Shown here piece by piece: positions 17,235 to 26,162 of a stretch of DNA of 64,000 bases. This DNA is from Streptococcus oralis (GTDB taxonomy: Bacteria; Bacillota; Bacilli; Lactobacillales; Streptococcaceae). The stretch spans positions 620,001 through 684,000 of the forward strand of contig NZ_CP097843.1 in the NCBI RefSeq assembly GCF_023611505.1. Reading direction: 5' to 3'. Within the stretch, counting starts at the first letter, position 1, and the number at the start of each line of letters is the position of its first letter. Below the pieces are notes generated by a model. It worked only from the letters and a program-made list of their open reading frames with translations, searched no databases and was not told the DNA's origin. Made by a program: the position numbers and the translations under genes.

Positions 17235-17961
17235 ATAGTCTGTTTCGGAAAACTTCGTACATGAGAATGGCTGCGGCCACACTTGCATTGAGACTTTGAA
17301 CATGTCCATTCATGGGAATGGTAATCATCTCATCGACCTGTTTTTTGATGTTGCTAGAGATGCCTTTTCCTTCATTTCCGATGATGAGGGCGATTTTCCC
17401 TTTTGTATTCCACTTGTGGCAAGGAGTACCGTTCATATCCGTTCCAAAGGTCCAGAATCCTTCATCCTTGAGTTTTTCTAGGGTTTGACTGAGGTTGGTC
17501 ACTCGGGCAATCGGTACATGCTCAATAGCACCTGTGGCCGTTTTGGCAACGACAGGAGTCACTCCGACAGCACGGTGCTTGGGAATGATGACACCTGAAA
17601 CATTGGTCGCATCAGCAGTTCTTAAGATAGAACCTAGATTATGGGGGTCAGTTAGACCATCCAGAATCAATAGAAGTGGATTTTCCTCTTGACGTGTTTT
17701 TGCAAGGATGTGATCCAACTCGCTATAGGCAAATTCGGACACTCGTAAAACAAAACCTTGGTGGACAGCACCTTCGGTCATTTCAGAGAGGGATTTTTTT
17801 GAAGTCCAAGAAATGGATACCTTTTTCTCAGTAGCTAGTTCCTTGACTTTTTCAACATTCTTTCCCCTTAGATCTTCTTGGAGATAAAGTTTGTTTCCTG
17901 TGTTTGCAAGGAGGGCTTCTGTAACGGCGTGGACGCCATAGACAATATCATTTGTTTTCAT
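17233..17961 (-). CDS. rlmB: 23S rRNA (guanosine-2'-O-)-methyltransferase, TrmH/SpoU family
   Basis: The 242-residue product has the N-terminal substrate-binding domain and the SPOUT knot motifs NLGSILRTADA, IIGNEGKGISSNI and SLNASVAAAILMYE. Family members methylate a guanosine ribose in 23S rRNA. An upstream in-frame ATG exists at 17994, but the homologous start MKTNDIVYGVHAV is at 17961. The TATAAT box ends only 6 bases before this ATG, so the transcript should begin at or next to the start codon (leaderless). Specificity (RlmB versus a paralogue) is inferred. Confidence 0.9.
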   Translation of the reverse strand: MKTNDIVYGVHAVTEALLANTGNKLYLQEDLRGKNVEKVKELATEKKVSISWTSKKSLSEMTEGAVHQGFVLRVSEFAYSELDHILAKTRQEENPLLLILDGLTDPHNLGSILRTADATNVSGVIIPKHRAVGVTPVVAKTATGAIEHVPIARVTNLSQTLEKLKDEGFWTFGTDMNGTPCHKWNTKGKIALIIGNEGKGISSNIKKQVDEMITIPMNGHVQSLNASVAAAILMYEVFRNRL

Positions 17962-17967
17962 GCCTCT

Positions 17968-17976
17968 ATTATAACA
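17968..17976 (-). promoter_or_regulatory. Extended -10 promoter of rlmB (predicted leaderless transcript)
   Basis: TGTTATAAT reads on the minus strand, with the -10 at 17968-17973, followed by AGAGGC and the ATG. The upstream side overlaps the def terminator, so no strong -35 is evident. Confidence 0.6.
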
Positions 17977-18001
17977 CAAAACCCCGTCTTGCAACGGGAT
18001 T
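17976..18001 (-). terminator. def terminator
   Basis: On the minus strand ATCCCGT-tgcaag-ACGGGG is followed by TTTTGTGTT. Its U-tract abuts the -10 of the next gene. Confidence 0.7.
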
Positions 18002-18005
18002 TTCT

Positions 18006-18617
18006 TTATTCGAGGATGAGGAGTCCATCTTTGATAGCAAAGGGATCTTTTTCATTGATACGATCGTAAAACATGATTCCGTTTAGATGATCAATTTCAT
18101 GTTGGACAACGATAGAGTTGTATCCTTTGAGCTTGATACGGTGTTTTTCTCCGTCCTTGTCAAAGTAATCAACAGTGACACGGGCATGACGAACAACATA
18201 GCCTGGAACTACACGGTCGACAGATAGGCACCCTTCTCCTTCACCGAGGGCGGCGTCCTGAACAGAGTGAGAGACGATTTTTGGATTGTACATAACAGCT
18301 TGCAGGTCGTAGGCTTCCTGTGGAGTTTCACCTTCTTCCACAATATTTGGCACTAAAACAGCGATAACGCGTTTTGAGATATCTAACTGAGGAGCGGCCA
18401 ATCCAACCCCACCGCGGAGCCCCATCTTTTCAGCTATAACAGGATCCTGAGAATTTTTGAGGAATTGCATCATCTTTTCTCCAAGGATGATTTCCTGGTC
18501 AGACAGTGGGAAAGTGACCTCCTTAGCAACCGCGCGTAAAGTCGGATTCCCCTCACGGATAATATCGTTCATATTAATTAAATGAGCAGCTTTTGTAATA
18601 CGTTCTATAGCAGACAT
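18006..18617 (-). CDS. def: Peptide deformylase
   Basis: The 203-residue metalloenzyme removes the formyl group from nascent N-terminal methionine. All three family motifs are present: [15 protein letters not shown] (metal Cys) and QHEIDHLNG (metal His residues and catalytic Glu). Length and N-terminal extension fit type 2 deformylases of Gram-positives. The ATG at 18617 is chosen over 18653 because GGAGAG lies just upstream and homologues begin [14 protein letters not shown]. Confidence 0.97.
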   Translation of the reverse strand: MSAIERITKAAHLINMNDIIREGNPTLRAVAKEVTFPLSDQEIILGEKMMQFLKNSQDPVIAEKMGLRGGVGLAAPQLDISKRVIAVLVPNIVEEGETPQEAYDLQAVMYNPKIVSHSVQDAALGEGEGCLSVDRVVPGYVVRHARVTVDYFDKDGEKHRIKLKGYNSIVVQHEIDHLNGIMFYDRINEKDPFAIKDGLLILE

Positions 18618-18726
18618 TTTCTCTCCTTTCATTACCTCTACATGATAACACAAAATAGACGAGAAAGAAAGTCACAGAAGTTCCTAAAAAATAATATAAT
18701 AAACGGTATTCCTCTTTTGTCTGTGG

Positions 18727-18766
18727 TATAATAGAAGAAAAGGCTTGCAGTAAAAGCAAGGGGGGG
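18727..18766 (+). promoter_or_regulatory. Promoter and unusual G7 ribosome-binding site of the CapA-like gene
   Basis: An extended -10 TGGTATAAT has its hexamer at 18727-18732. The transcript then contains a small hairpin (CTTGC/GCAAG) that abuts a run of seven G (18760-18766), which forms the Shine-Dalgarno sequence 6 bases before the ATG. Such a homopolymer can slip. Confidence 0.55.
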
Positions 18767-18772
18767 ATAAAG

Positions 18773-20092
18773 ATGGAAAAGCGACAAGATAGACGGTCTC
18801 ATGGTCCTATTTTTGGATTGTTGAAGAGTGGTATTGGTTTCTTTAGGAATTATAAATCTTGGACAAATGCTCAGTTTATTACGGTGTTGCTACTTGCAGT
18901 TACCTTGTCTATGGGGCTGAACTTGTTGGGCCAAGCAGTACAAGGGAACAAGGGAACAAGTCCGAGTGGTCAAACTCTTGATTCTGCTCGGACGTCTGGT
19001 CAATCCAAGGAAGATCAGTCTGATGAAACGACAGCCCGTATCATGGCAAATGGTGACCTTCTCTACCATATTCCTATCTACCGAACGGCTCTGAAAGAAG
19101 ACGGTAGCTACGATTTCCACGAAAATTTTGAATATGTAAAACCATGGCTCAAGCAAGCGGACTTAGTGCTTGGTGACTTTGAAGGAACGGTGAACAAGGA
19201 TCACTATTTGGCAGGTTATCCTCTCTTTAATGCACCTGGAGAAGTCATGGATGCGATCAAAGATGCAGGCTATCAAGTTCTAGACTTGGCTCACAATCAC
19301 ATCTTGGATTCTCAGATAGAGGGAGTGGTTTCGACAGCAGAAGCTATTGAAAAGGCAGGAATGACACCCATAGGAGTCTATACACATGAATCCCGTGACC
19401 AAGCTCCGCTAGTTATCAAGGAAGTCAATGGTATCAAGGTAGCTCTCCTGGCCTATTCTTACGGTTTTAATGGCATTGAGCAGTATATCTCTCAAGAGGA
19501 TTATAATCGCTATCTTTCTGACCTGAATGAAGATAAGATGAAGGCAGAAATTGAACGAGCTGAGCAAGAAGCGGATATTACTGTCATCATGCCTCAGATG
19601 GGAATTGAGTACCAATTAGAACCAACGGAAGAACAGAAAACACTGTACCACAAGATGATTGACTGGGGAGCTGATATTATCTTTGGAGGGCATCCTCATG
19701 TCGTTGAACCTGCTGAAACCGTTGAAAAAGATGGTGACAAAAAATTGATCATCTATTCCATGGGAAATTTCCTCTCAAATCAACGCATTGAAACCATGCA
19801 AGACGAGGAAAATGCCAAATGGACGGAGCGAGGAGTTCTCATGGATGTGACCATTAAGAAAAAAGATGGCAAGACTAGGATTGAAACTGCCAAAGCGCAT
19901 CCAACTTGGGTTAATCGAACTCCAAAAGGAACTTACTCTCCAGAAGGCTATCCGCTCTTCCTCTATCAGACCTATATCCTAGAGGACTTCATCGAGGGAG
20001 GCAGTCATCGTGATCAGTTGGACGAGGCGACCAAGGAACGAATTGACACGGCCTATAAAGAAATGAATGAACATGTAGGGTTGAAGTGGTAG
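18773..20092 (+). CDS. CapA/PgsA-like metallophosphoesterase, membrane-anchored
   Basis: The 439-residue protein has one N-terminal transmembrane segment (about residues 35-58) and then an extracellular calcineurin-like PGA_cap domain. Landmarks are MANGDLLYH, LVLGDFEGTVN, DLAHNHILD (a GNH-type motif), MPQMGIEYQ and GGHPHVVEP, followed by IIYSMGNFLSNQ. The family includes CapA of poly-gamma-glutamate capsule synthesis, but no capB/capC homologues are nearby, so a capsule role is not supported. The stop overlaps the region before the HAD gene. Confidence 0.88.
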   Translation: MEKRQDRRSHGPIFGLLKSGIGFFRNYKSWTNAQFITVLLLAVTLSMGLNLLGQAVQGNKGTSPSGQTLDSARTSGQSKEDQSDETTARIMANGDLLYHIPIYRTALKEDGSYDFHENFEYVKPWLKQADLVLGDFEGTVNKDHYLAGYPLFNAPGEVMDAIKDAGYQVLDLAHNHILDSQIEGVVSTAEAIEKAGMTPIGVYTHESRDQAPLVIKEVNGIKVALLAYSYGFNGIEQYISQEDYNRYLSDLNEDKMKAEIERAEQEADITVIMPQMGIEYQLEPTEEQKTLYHKMIDWGADIIFGGHPHVVEPAETVEKDGDKKLIIYSMGNFLSNQRIETMQDEENAKWTERGVLMDVTIKKKDGKTRIETAKAHPTWVNRTPKGTYSPEGYPLFLYQTYILEDFIEGGSHRDQLDEATKERIDTAYKEMNEHVGLKW

Positions 20093-20115
20093 GTGCTCAC
20101 CCTAAAGGAGATAGG

Positions 20116-20943
20116 ATGACGATTAAATTAATTGCAACAGACATGGATGGAACCTTGCTAGACCCGAGAGGTCAGCTGGATCTGCCCCGCTTGGAAAAGA
20201 TTTTAGATCAGCTGGATCAAAGGGATATCCGTTTTGTCATTGCGACGGGGAATGAAGTTCATCGTATGAGAGAACTATTGGGACACTTGGCTGAACGAGT
20301 GATCCTAGTAGTTGCCAATGGGGCGCGTATTTTTGAAAATAATAAACTGATTCAAGCACAGACTTGGGATGATGCTATGGTTGACAAGGCTTTAGTTCAT
20401 TTTAAAGGGAGGGAGTGTCGAGATCAATTTGTTGTCACTAGTATGAATGGGAGTTTTGTCAAGAAAGGAACTGTTTTTACAGAACTTGATAAATTTATGA
20501 CTCCTGAGATGATTGAAAAACTCTATCGGCATACAAACTTTGTTGAAGAGCTCAGCTCGGACCTCTTCGGTGGAGTGTTAAAGATGAGCATGGTCGTCGG
20601 TGAAGAACGTTCTAGTTCTGTTTTGCAGGAAATCAATGATCTCTTTGATGGGCATGTAAGAGCTGTTTCCAGTGGTTATGGTTGTATCGATATCCTACAG
20701 GCTGGTGTTCACAAGGCTTGGGGATTGGAAGAATTACTCAAGCGCTGGAATTTGCAATCGGAACAAGTTATGGCTTTTGGTGACAGTGAAAATGATGTCG
20801 AGATGTTGGAGATGGCTGGTATTGCCTATGCGATGGAAAATGCAGATGATGAGGCCAAGGCAGTTGCGACTGCACTAGCACCAGCTAACAGCCAGGCTGG
20901 TGTTTATCAAGTTCTAGAAAATTGGTTAGAGAAAGAGGGATAA
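20116..20943 (+). CDS. HAD superfamily Cof-type phosphatase
   Basis: The 275-residue product has HAD motif I DMDGTLLD at its start, motif II in FVIATGNE, a C2B cap and motif III/IV in MAFGDSENDVEML. Cof-type enzymes dephosphorylate small phosphosugars or cofactors; the substrate is unknown. A frame from 20086 exists, but ATG 20116 has AAAGGAG 5 bases upstream and begins the fold correctly. Confidence 0.93.
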   Translation: MTIKLIATDMDGTLLDPRGQLDLPRLEKILDQLDQRDIRFVIATGNEVHRMRELLGHLAERVILVVANGARIFENNKLIQAQTWDDAMVDKALVHFKGRECRDQFVVTSMNGSFVKKGTVFTELDKFMTPEMIEKLYRHTNFVEELSSDLFGGVLKMSMVVGEERSSSVLQEINDLFDGHVRAVSSGYGCIDILQAGVHKAWGLEELLKRWNLQSEQVMAFGDSENDVEMLEMAGIAYAMENADDEAKAVATALAPANSQAGVYQVLENWLEKEG

Positions 20944-20944
20944 G

Positions 20945-21580
20945 GTGGCAGTACAGTTATTAGAAAATTGGCTCCTAAAAGAGCAGGAGAAGATTCAAAC
21001 CAAGTATCGTGAATTGAATCAAGTTTCTGTTCTAGAGCCAGATGTAATTTTTATCGGCGATTCGATTGTAGAATACTACCCATTGCAAGAGTTGTTTGGG
21101 ACTGCAAAGACGATTGTCAATCGTGGCATCCGAGGCTACCAGACGAAACTGTTATTAGAGAATCTAGATGCCCATCTTTATGGTGATGCTGTGGATCAAA
21201 TTGTTCTCCTAATTGGGACAAATGATATCGGAAAAGATATTCCTATAAATGAAGCCTTGGATAATCTTGAGCGAGTGATCCAATCAATTGCCCGAGATTA
21301 TCCGTTGTCACAAATAAAGCTCCTATCCATTTTGCCAGTCAATGAGGGAGAGAAATACAAGCAGACTGTTTATATCCGAACCAATGAAAAGATTAGAGAA
21401 TGGAATCAAGCCTATGAGGCTCTAGTATCCGCCTATATGCAGGTAGATTTTGTGCCGATTTATGATAGTTTGACAGATTCAGAAGGGCAACTCAAAAAAG
21501 ACTATACAACAGATGGCCTCCATCTAAGTGTAGCCGGTTATCAAGCCTTATCGGAAGCCTTAAAAGAGTATCTTTTCTAA
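20945..21580 (+). CDS. GDSL/SGNH-family esterase
   Basis: The 211-residue protein has the four SGNH blocks: FIGDSIVEYY (Ser), a Gly in NRGIRGYQT, LIGTND (Asn) and DGLHLS (Asp and His). The pneumococcal counterpart is annotated as a putative platelet-activating-factor-type acetylhydrolase. There is no signal peptide, so it should be intracellular. It starts at GTG one base after the HAD stop, with AGAGGG upstream. Confidence 0.9.
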   Translation: MAVQLLENWLLKEQEKIQTKYRELNQVSVLEPDVIFIGDSIVEYYPLQELFGTAKTIVNRGIRGYQTKLLLENLDAHLYGDAVDQIVLLIGTNDIGKDIPINEALDNLERVIQSIARDYPLSQIKLLSILPVNEGEKYKQTVYIRTNEKIREWNQAYEALVSAYMQVDFVPIYDSLTDSEGQLKKDYTTDGLHLSVAGYQALSEALKEYLF

Positions 21581-21595
21581 AGAGGTGGCTTGATT

Positions 21596-21624
21596 TTGCA
21601 TTTTTTATGAAGATAGGTTATAAT
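21596..21624 (+). promoter_or_regulatory. ssrA promoter
   Basis: TTGCAT (21596-21601) and TATAAT (21619-21624) are spaced by 17 bases, placing the start a few bases before the tmRNA 5' end. Confidence 0.75.
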
Positions 21625-21640
21625 GGTTCTATTGTCTTTT

Positions 21641-21985
21641 GGGGTCGTTACGGATTCGACAGGCATTATGAGGCATATTTTGCAACCCGTGTGGCGACGT
21701 AAACGCTCAGTTAAATATAACTGCAAAAAATAACACTTCTTACGCTTTAGCTGCCTAAAAACCAGCAGGCGTGACCTGATTTGGATTGCTCGTGTTCAAT
21801 GACAGGTCTTATGATTAGCGAGATACGATCAAGCCTTGTCTAGTGGTTTGATAAGAGATTAATAGACTCGCAGTTCCTAGGCTTGAGTTATGTGTCGAGG
21901 GACTGTTAAAACAATACATAACCTATGGTTGTAGACAAATATGTTGGCAGATGTTTGGACGTGGGTTCGACTCCCACCGGCTCCA
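21641..21985 (+). ncRNA. ssrA: Transfer-messenger RNA (tmRNA)
   Basis: The 5' end GGGGTCG pairs with the 3' CGGCTCC to form the tRNA-like acceptor stem, and the T-arm GTGGGTTCGACTCCCAC is present. The tag reading frame at about 21722-21757 encodes AKNNTSYALAA followed by TAA, with a resume GCA codon, a typical streptococcal proteolysis tag ending in ALAA. CCA is not encoded. It rescues stalled ribosomes with SmpB. Confidence 0.97.
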
Positions 21986-22017
21986 TTATTCCTTTGCATT
22001 CTTTTGCAATTCTTGGT

Positions 22018-22046
22018 AAAACGTTGTTAAATCAACGTTTTTTATT
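22018..22046 (+). terminator. ssrA terminator
   Basis: AAAACGTTG-ttaaat-CAACGTTTT is followed by TTTATTTTT. Confidence 0.85.
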
Positions 22047-22097
22047 TTTATCTTTGGTATTCCTTGGTATTCTTTTGCGAAAAAGGGATACAAAAAA

Positions 22098-22128
22098 AGA
22101 TACAACATTTGTTGTATCTAAAAAAATA
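22098..22128. terminator. Terminator of tRNA-Ser, bidirectional
   Basis: AGATACAACA-tt-TGTTGTATCT is a perfect 10-bp stem with A-runs on both flanks, giving a U-tract on the minus strand after tRNA-Ser. Confidence 0.7.
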
Positions 22129-22142
22129 ATTTTTCTTTTCTA

Positions 22143-22230
22143 CGGAAGACATGGGATTCGAACCCACGCACGCTGTTACACGCCTACCGCGTTTCCAACA
22201 CGGCCTCTTAAGCCTCTTGAGTAATCTTCC
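22143..22230 (-). tRNA. tRNA-Ser (GGA anticodon)
   Basis: On the minus strand the acceptor GGAAGAT pairs with GTCTTCC. The anticodon arm is CCGTG-TTGGAAA-CGCGG (anticodon GGA, codons UCC/UCU). There is a long variable arm typical of serine tRNAs, and the T-arm is CGTGGGTTCGAATCCCATG. CCA is not encoded; the discriminator base is G. Confidence 0.96.
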
Positions 22231-22331
22231 AATACCTACTCAAATAGTCTACCATAAAGCCACTTATCTTGCAATAAAAATTTTGGAAATAAGAAAAATG
22301 ATAGATTTTGAAAGAAAATGATAAAAAATGC

Positions 22332-22379
22332 TTGACTTTGGTAGGGATTGTGCTAGAATGAATAGTGTAAACGATAACA
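22332..22379 (+). promoter_or_regulatory. fru operon promoter and cre site
   Basis: TTGACT (22332-22337) and TAGAAT (22354-22359) are 16 bases apart. TGTAAACGATAACA (22366-22379) matches the cre consensus except its first base and lies across the start point, just before the fruR ribosome-binding site. Catabolite repression by CcpA is expected, possibly with FruR acting nearby. Confidence 0.75.
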
Positions 22380-22391
22380 GGAGGTGATTTG

Positions 22392-23132
22392 GTGTTAAAA
22401 ACTGAGCGAAAGCAACTGATTTTAGAGGAGTTAAATCAACATCATGTAGTTTCTCTAGAAAAATTGGTTAGTCTATTAGAAACATCAGAATCAACGGTAA
22501 GAAGAGATTTGGACGAGTTGGAGGCGGAAAACAAGCTTCGCCGTGTGCATGGTGGAGCAGAATTACCTCACTCCTTGCAGGAAGAAGAAACCATTCAAGA
22601 AAAATCTGTCAAAAACCTTCAAGAGAAGAAGTTGCTTGCTCAAAAAGCAGCCTCTCTCATCAAGGAACAAGATGTTATCTTTATTGATGCTGGAACGACA
22701 ACTGCTTTTTTAATCAAGGAATTGGTTAATAAGAATATTACAGTTGTGACCAACTCCATTCACCATGCGGTTCAGTTGGTTGAAAAACAGATTCCAACTG
22801 TCATGGTTGGAGGAAGTGTCAAGATGGCAACAGATGCATGTATCGGTGGTGTTGCTCTTAATCAAATCAATCAATTGCACTTTGACCGTGCCTTTATCGG
22901 GATGAATGGTGTCGACGATGGTTATTATACGACTCCAGATATGGAGGAGGGAGCTGTGAAACGTGCTATTTTGGAGAATGCCAAACAAACCTATGTCTTG
23001 GCCGATTCGTCTAAGATTGGTCAAACTTGCTTTGCCAAGGTAGCACCACTTAAACGCGCTATTGTCATCACAAGTCAAGGGCATGAGCTCTTGCAGGCTA
23101 TTAAGAAGAAAACGGAGGTAATAGAAGTATGA
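22392..23132 (+). CDS. fruR: DeoR-family fructose operon regulator
   Basis: The 246-residue repressor has an N-terminal helix-turn-helix (SESTVRRDLDELEAENKLRRVHGGA) and a C-terminal DeoR sugar-phosphate sensor domain (IFIDAGTTTAFLI, DRAFIGMNGVD, VLADSSKIG). Family members respond to fructose 1-phosphate. GTG at 22392 is chosen over TTG 22389 because AGGAGG is 7 bases upstream. It overlaps fruK by 4 bases. Confidence 0.95.
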   Translation: MLKTERKQLILEELNQHHVVSLEKLVSLLETSESTVRRDLDELEAENKLRRVHGGAELPHSLQEEETIQEKSVKNLQEKKLLAQKAASLIKEQDVIFIDAGTTTAFLIKELVNKNITVVTNSIHHAVQLVEKQIPTVMVGGSVKMATDACIGGVALNQINQLHFDRAFIGMNGVDDGYYTTPDMEEGAVKRAILENAKQTYVLADSSKIGQTCFAKVAPLKRAIVITSQGHELLQAIKKKTEVIEV

Positions 23133-24040
23133 TTTATACAGTCACACTCAATCCATCCATTGACTATATCGTTCGCTTGGACCAAGTTCAAGTTGGAAGT
23201 GTCAATCGTATGGACAGTGATGATAAGTTTGCTGGTGGGAAAGGAATTAATGTCAGTCGTGTTTTGAAACGCTTGGATATTCCAAATACAGCGACTGGAT
23301 TTATTGGAGGATTTACTGGTAGATTTATCACAGATACTCTGGCAGAAGAGGAAATCGAAACACGTTTTGTCCAAGTAGCAGAAGATACTCGTATCAATGT
23401 TAAAATCAAAGCAGACCAAGAAACAGAAATCAATGGAACGGGTCCAAATGTGGAACCAGCTCAGCTAGAAGAATTGAAAGCTATCCTATCTAGTTTGACA
23501 GCAGATGATACGGTGGTATTTGCGGGTTCGAGTGCTAAGAACCTAGGCAATGTTATCTACAAGGATTTGATTGCTTTGACACGCCAGACTGGTGCGCAAG
23601 TGGTTTGTGACTTTGAAGGACAGACATTGATTGATAGTTTGGACTATCAGCCACTTTTGGTTAAACCAAACAATCACGAACTTGGAGCTATCTTTGGAGT
23701 GAAACTCGAAAGTTTAGATGAAATCGAGAACTATGCTCGTCAGTTACTGGCCAAAGGAGCACAAAACGTCATCATTTCTATGGCTGGAGACGGTGCACTT
23801 CTTGTCACATCTGAGGGAGCTTACTTCGCAAAACCTATCAAGGGAACAGTGAAAAATTCAGTTGGTGCTGGTGACTCTATGGTTGCTGGATTTACAGGTG
23901 AATTTGTCAAATCAAAAGACGCAGTAGAAGCCTTCAAGTGGGGAGTGGCTTGTGGGACAGCAACTACTTTCTCTGATGACTTGGCAACTGCAGCATTTAT
24001 AAAAGAAACTTATGAAAAAGTTGAGGTAGAAAAACGATGA
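23129..24040 (+). CDS. fruK: 1-Phosphofructokinase
   Basis: The 303-residue PfkB-family kinase phosphorylates fructose 1-phosphate to fructose 1,6-bisphosphate. It starts MIYTVTLNPSIDYIV and has GGKGINVSRVLKRL around residue 37 and the catalytic GAGDSMVAGF block around residue 250. Four-base overlaps join it to fruR and fruA. Confidence 0.97.
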   Translation: MIYTVTLNPSIDYIVRLDQVQVGSVNRMDSDDKFAGGKGINVSRVLKRLDIPNTATGFIGGFTGRFITDTLAEEEIETRFVQVAEDTRINVKIKADQETEINGTGPNVEPAQLEELKAILSSLTADDTVVFAGSSAKNLGNVIYKDLIALTRQTGAQVVCDFEGQTLIDSLDYQPLLVKPNNHELGAIFGVKLESLDEIENYARQLLAKGAQNVIISMAGDGALLVTSEGAYFAKPIKGTVKNSVGAGDSMVAGFTGEFVKSKDAVEAFKWGVACGTATTFSDDLATAAFIKETYEKVEVEKR

Positions 24041-26002
24041 AAATTCAAGACCTATTGAGAAAAGATGTCATGTTGCTGGATTTGCAGGCGACTGAAAAAA
24101 CAGCAGCTATCGAAGAGATGATTCATAGCTTGGTAGATCACGGTTATGTGACGGATTTTGAAACCTTTAAAGAAGGAATCTTAGCGCGTGAAGCTCTCAC
24201 TTCTACTGGTTTGGGTGATGGAATCGCTATGCCTCACAGTAAAAACTCTGCTGTCAAAGAAGCAACAGTTCTCTTTGCTAAGTCAAACAAGGGTGTTGAC
24301 TATGAGAGCTTGGATGGGCAACCAACTGACCTCTTCTTCATGATTGCAGCTCATTGCAGCTCCAGAAGGCGCTAATGATACTCACTTGGCTGCCTTGGCA
24401 GAATTGTCTCAATACTTGATGAAGGACGGTTTTGCTGACAAACTTCGTCAAGTGAAATCAGCTGACCAAGTGATTGCACTTTTTGACCAAGCTTCAGAAA
24501 AAGCTGAGGAGCCTGTCCAAGCACCTGTAAATGAATCTGCTGACTTTATCGTAGCTGTTACAGCTTGTACAACAGGTATCGCCCACACTTATATGGCCCA
24601 AGAGGCCCTTCAAAAAGTAGCTGCTGAAATGGGTGTTGGGATCAAGGTTGAAACCAATGGTGCTAGTGGTGTAGGTAACCAACTAACTGCAGAAGACATC
24701 CGTAAGGCTAAAGCTGTTATCATCGCTGCAGACAAGGCGGTCGAGATGGATCGTTTCGATGGCAAACCATTGGTTAATCGTCCAGTTGCTGACGGTATCC
24801 GTAAGACGGAAGAATTGATTAACATGGCTCTTTCAGGAGATGCTGAAGTTTATCGTGCTGCTAATGGAGCAAAGGCTGCAACAGCAAGCAACGAAAAACA
24901 AAGCCTTGGTGGCGCTTTCTACAAACACTTGATGAGTGGTGTATCTCAAATGTTACCATTCGTTATCGGTGGTGGTATCATGATTGCCCTTGCTTTCTTG
25001 ATCGACGGAGCTTTTGGTGTGCCACAGGATAGTCTTGGCAATCTCGGATCCTACCATGAGCTAGCTTCCATGTTCATGAAAATCGGTGGGGCTGCCTTTG
25101 GCTTGATGCTTCCAGTCTTTGCTGGTTATGTAGCCTACTCTATTGCTGAAAAACCAGGTTTGGTAGCTGGTTTTGTGGCTGGTGCTATTGCCAAAGAAGG
25201 TTTTGCCTTTGGTAAAATCCCTTATGCAGCAGGTGGTGAAGCAACTTCAACTCTTGCAGGTGTATCATCTGGTTTCCTAGGTGCCCTTGTTGGTGGATTT
25301 ATCGCAGGAGCCTTGGTTCTTGCTATCAAGAAATACGTTAAAGTTCCTCGTTCACTTGAAGGTGCTAAGTCTATCCTACTCTTGCCACTTCTTGGAACAA
25401 TCTTGACTGGATTTGTTATGCTAGCTGTTAACATCCCGATGGCAGCAATCAACACTGCTATGAATGACTTTCTAGGCGGTCTTGGAGGAGGCTCAGCTGT
25501 CCTTCTCGGTATCGTTCTTGGTGGAATGATGGCTGTTGATATGGGTGGACCAGTCAACAAAGCAGCCTATGTCTTTGGTACAGGTACGCTTGCAGCGACT
25601 GTTTCCTCAGGTGGTTCTGTAGCCATGGCAGCAGTTATGGCGGGAGGAATGGTTCCACCACTTGCTATCTTTGTCGCAACCCTTCTTTTCAAAGATAAAT
25701 TTACCAAAGAAGAACGTAACTCTGGTTTGACAAACATTATCATGGGCTTGTCATTTATCACTGAGGGAGCGATTCCGTTTGGTGCAGCTGACCCAGCTCG
25801 TGCTATCCCAAGCTTCATCCTTGGTTCTGCAGTAGCAGGAGGACTCGTTGGTCTTGCTGGTATCAAATTGATGGCACCACACGGAGGAATCTTCGTTATC
25901 GCTCTAACTTCAAATGCCCTACTTTACCTAGTCTTTGTCTTGATTGGTGCGATTGTAAGTGGTGTGGTTTATGGTTCCCTTCGTAAACCATTAGAAAAAT
26001 AA
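24037..26002 (+). pseudogene. fruA: Fructose PTS EIIABC, frameshifted by a 10-bp tandem duplication
   Basis: Two overlapping frames encode one fructose permease. The first (24037-24375) gives the start of EIIA, with its phospho-His in GIAMPHSKN at His67, and then runs into a stop after HCSSRRR. The second (from about 24344 to 26002) continues from IAAPEGANDTHLA with the rest of EIIA, EIIB (AVTACTTGIAHTYMAQ) and a complete multi-TM EIIC. ATTGCAGCTC occurs twice in tandem at 24343-24362; removing one copy restores a 651-residue protein. As written, phosphorelay and uptake should fail unless EIIBC is translated from an internal start (TTG 24344) and another EIIA serves it. It could be a real mutation, a reversible slippage variant or an assembly artefact. 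Confidence 0.9.
24343..24362 (+). repeat. 10-bp tandem duplication disrupting fruA
   Basis: ATTGCAGCTC is present at 24343-24352 and again at 24353-24362. One unit gives the normal frame FMIAAPEGAND; two units shift it by +1. Confidence 0.9.
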
Positions 26003-26014
26003 TCACAAATACTC

Positions 26015-26049
26015 AAATGACTGAACACGAAAGTGGGCAGTCATTTTTT
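26015..26049 (+). terminator. fru operon terminator
   Basis: AAATGACTG pairs with CAGTCATTT around a loop and is followed by a T-run. Confidence 0.8.
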
Positions 26050-26162
26050 GATGATGGAGTTAGGGAGAACGGTCTTCAAAGTGATATAATAGAGGTAAAT
26101 CTTAGAGAATTTAAATGATAGAATGCTGAAGTTCTACAAATATCTTAGAGGAGATAAGTGTC

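Noticed and set aside
21925..22224. Open frame of 99 codons across ssrA and tRNA-Ser
   Set aside because: It lies on top of two RNA genes and has no ribosome-binding site or protein-like composition.
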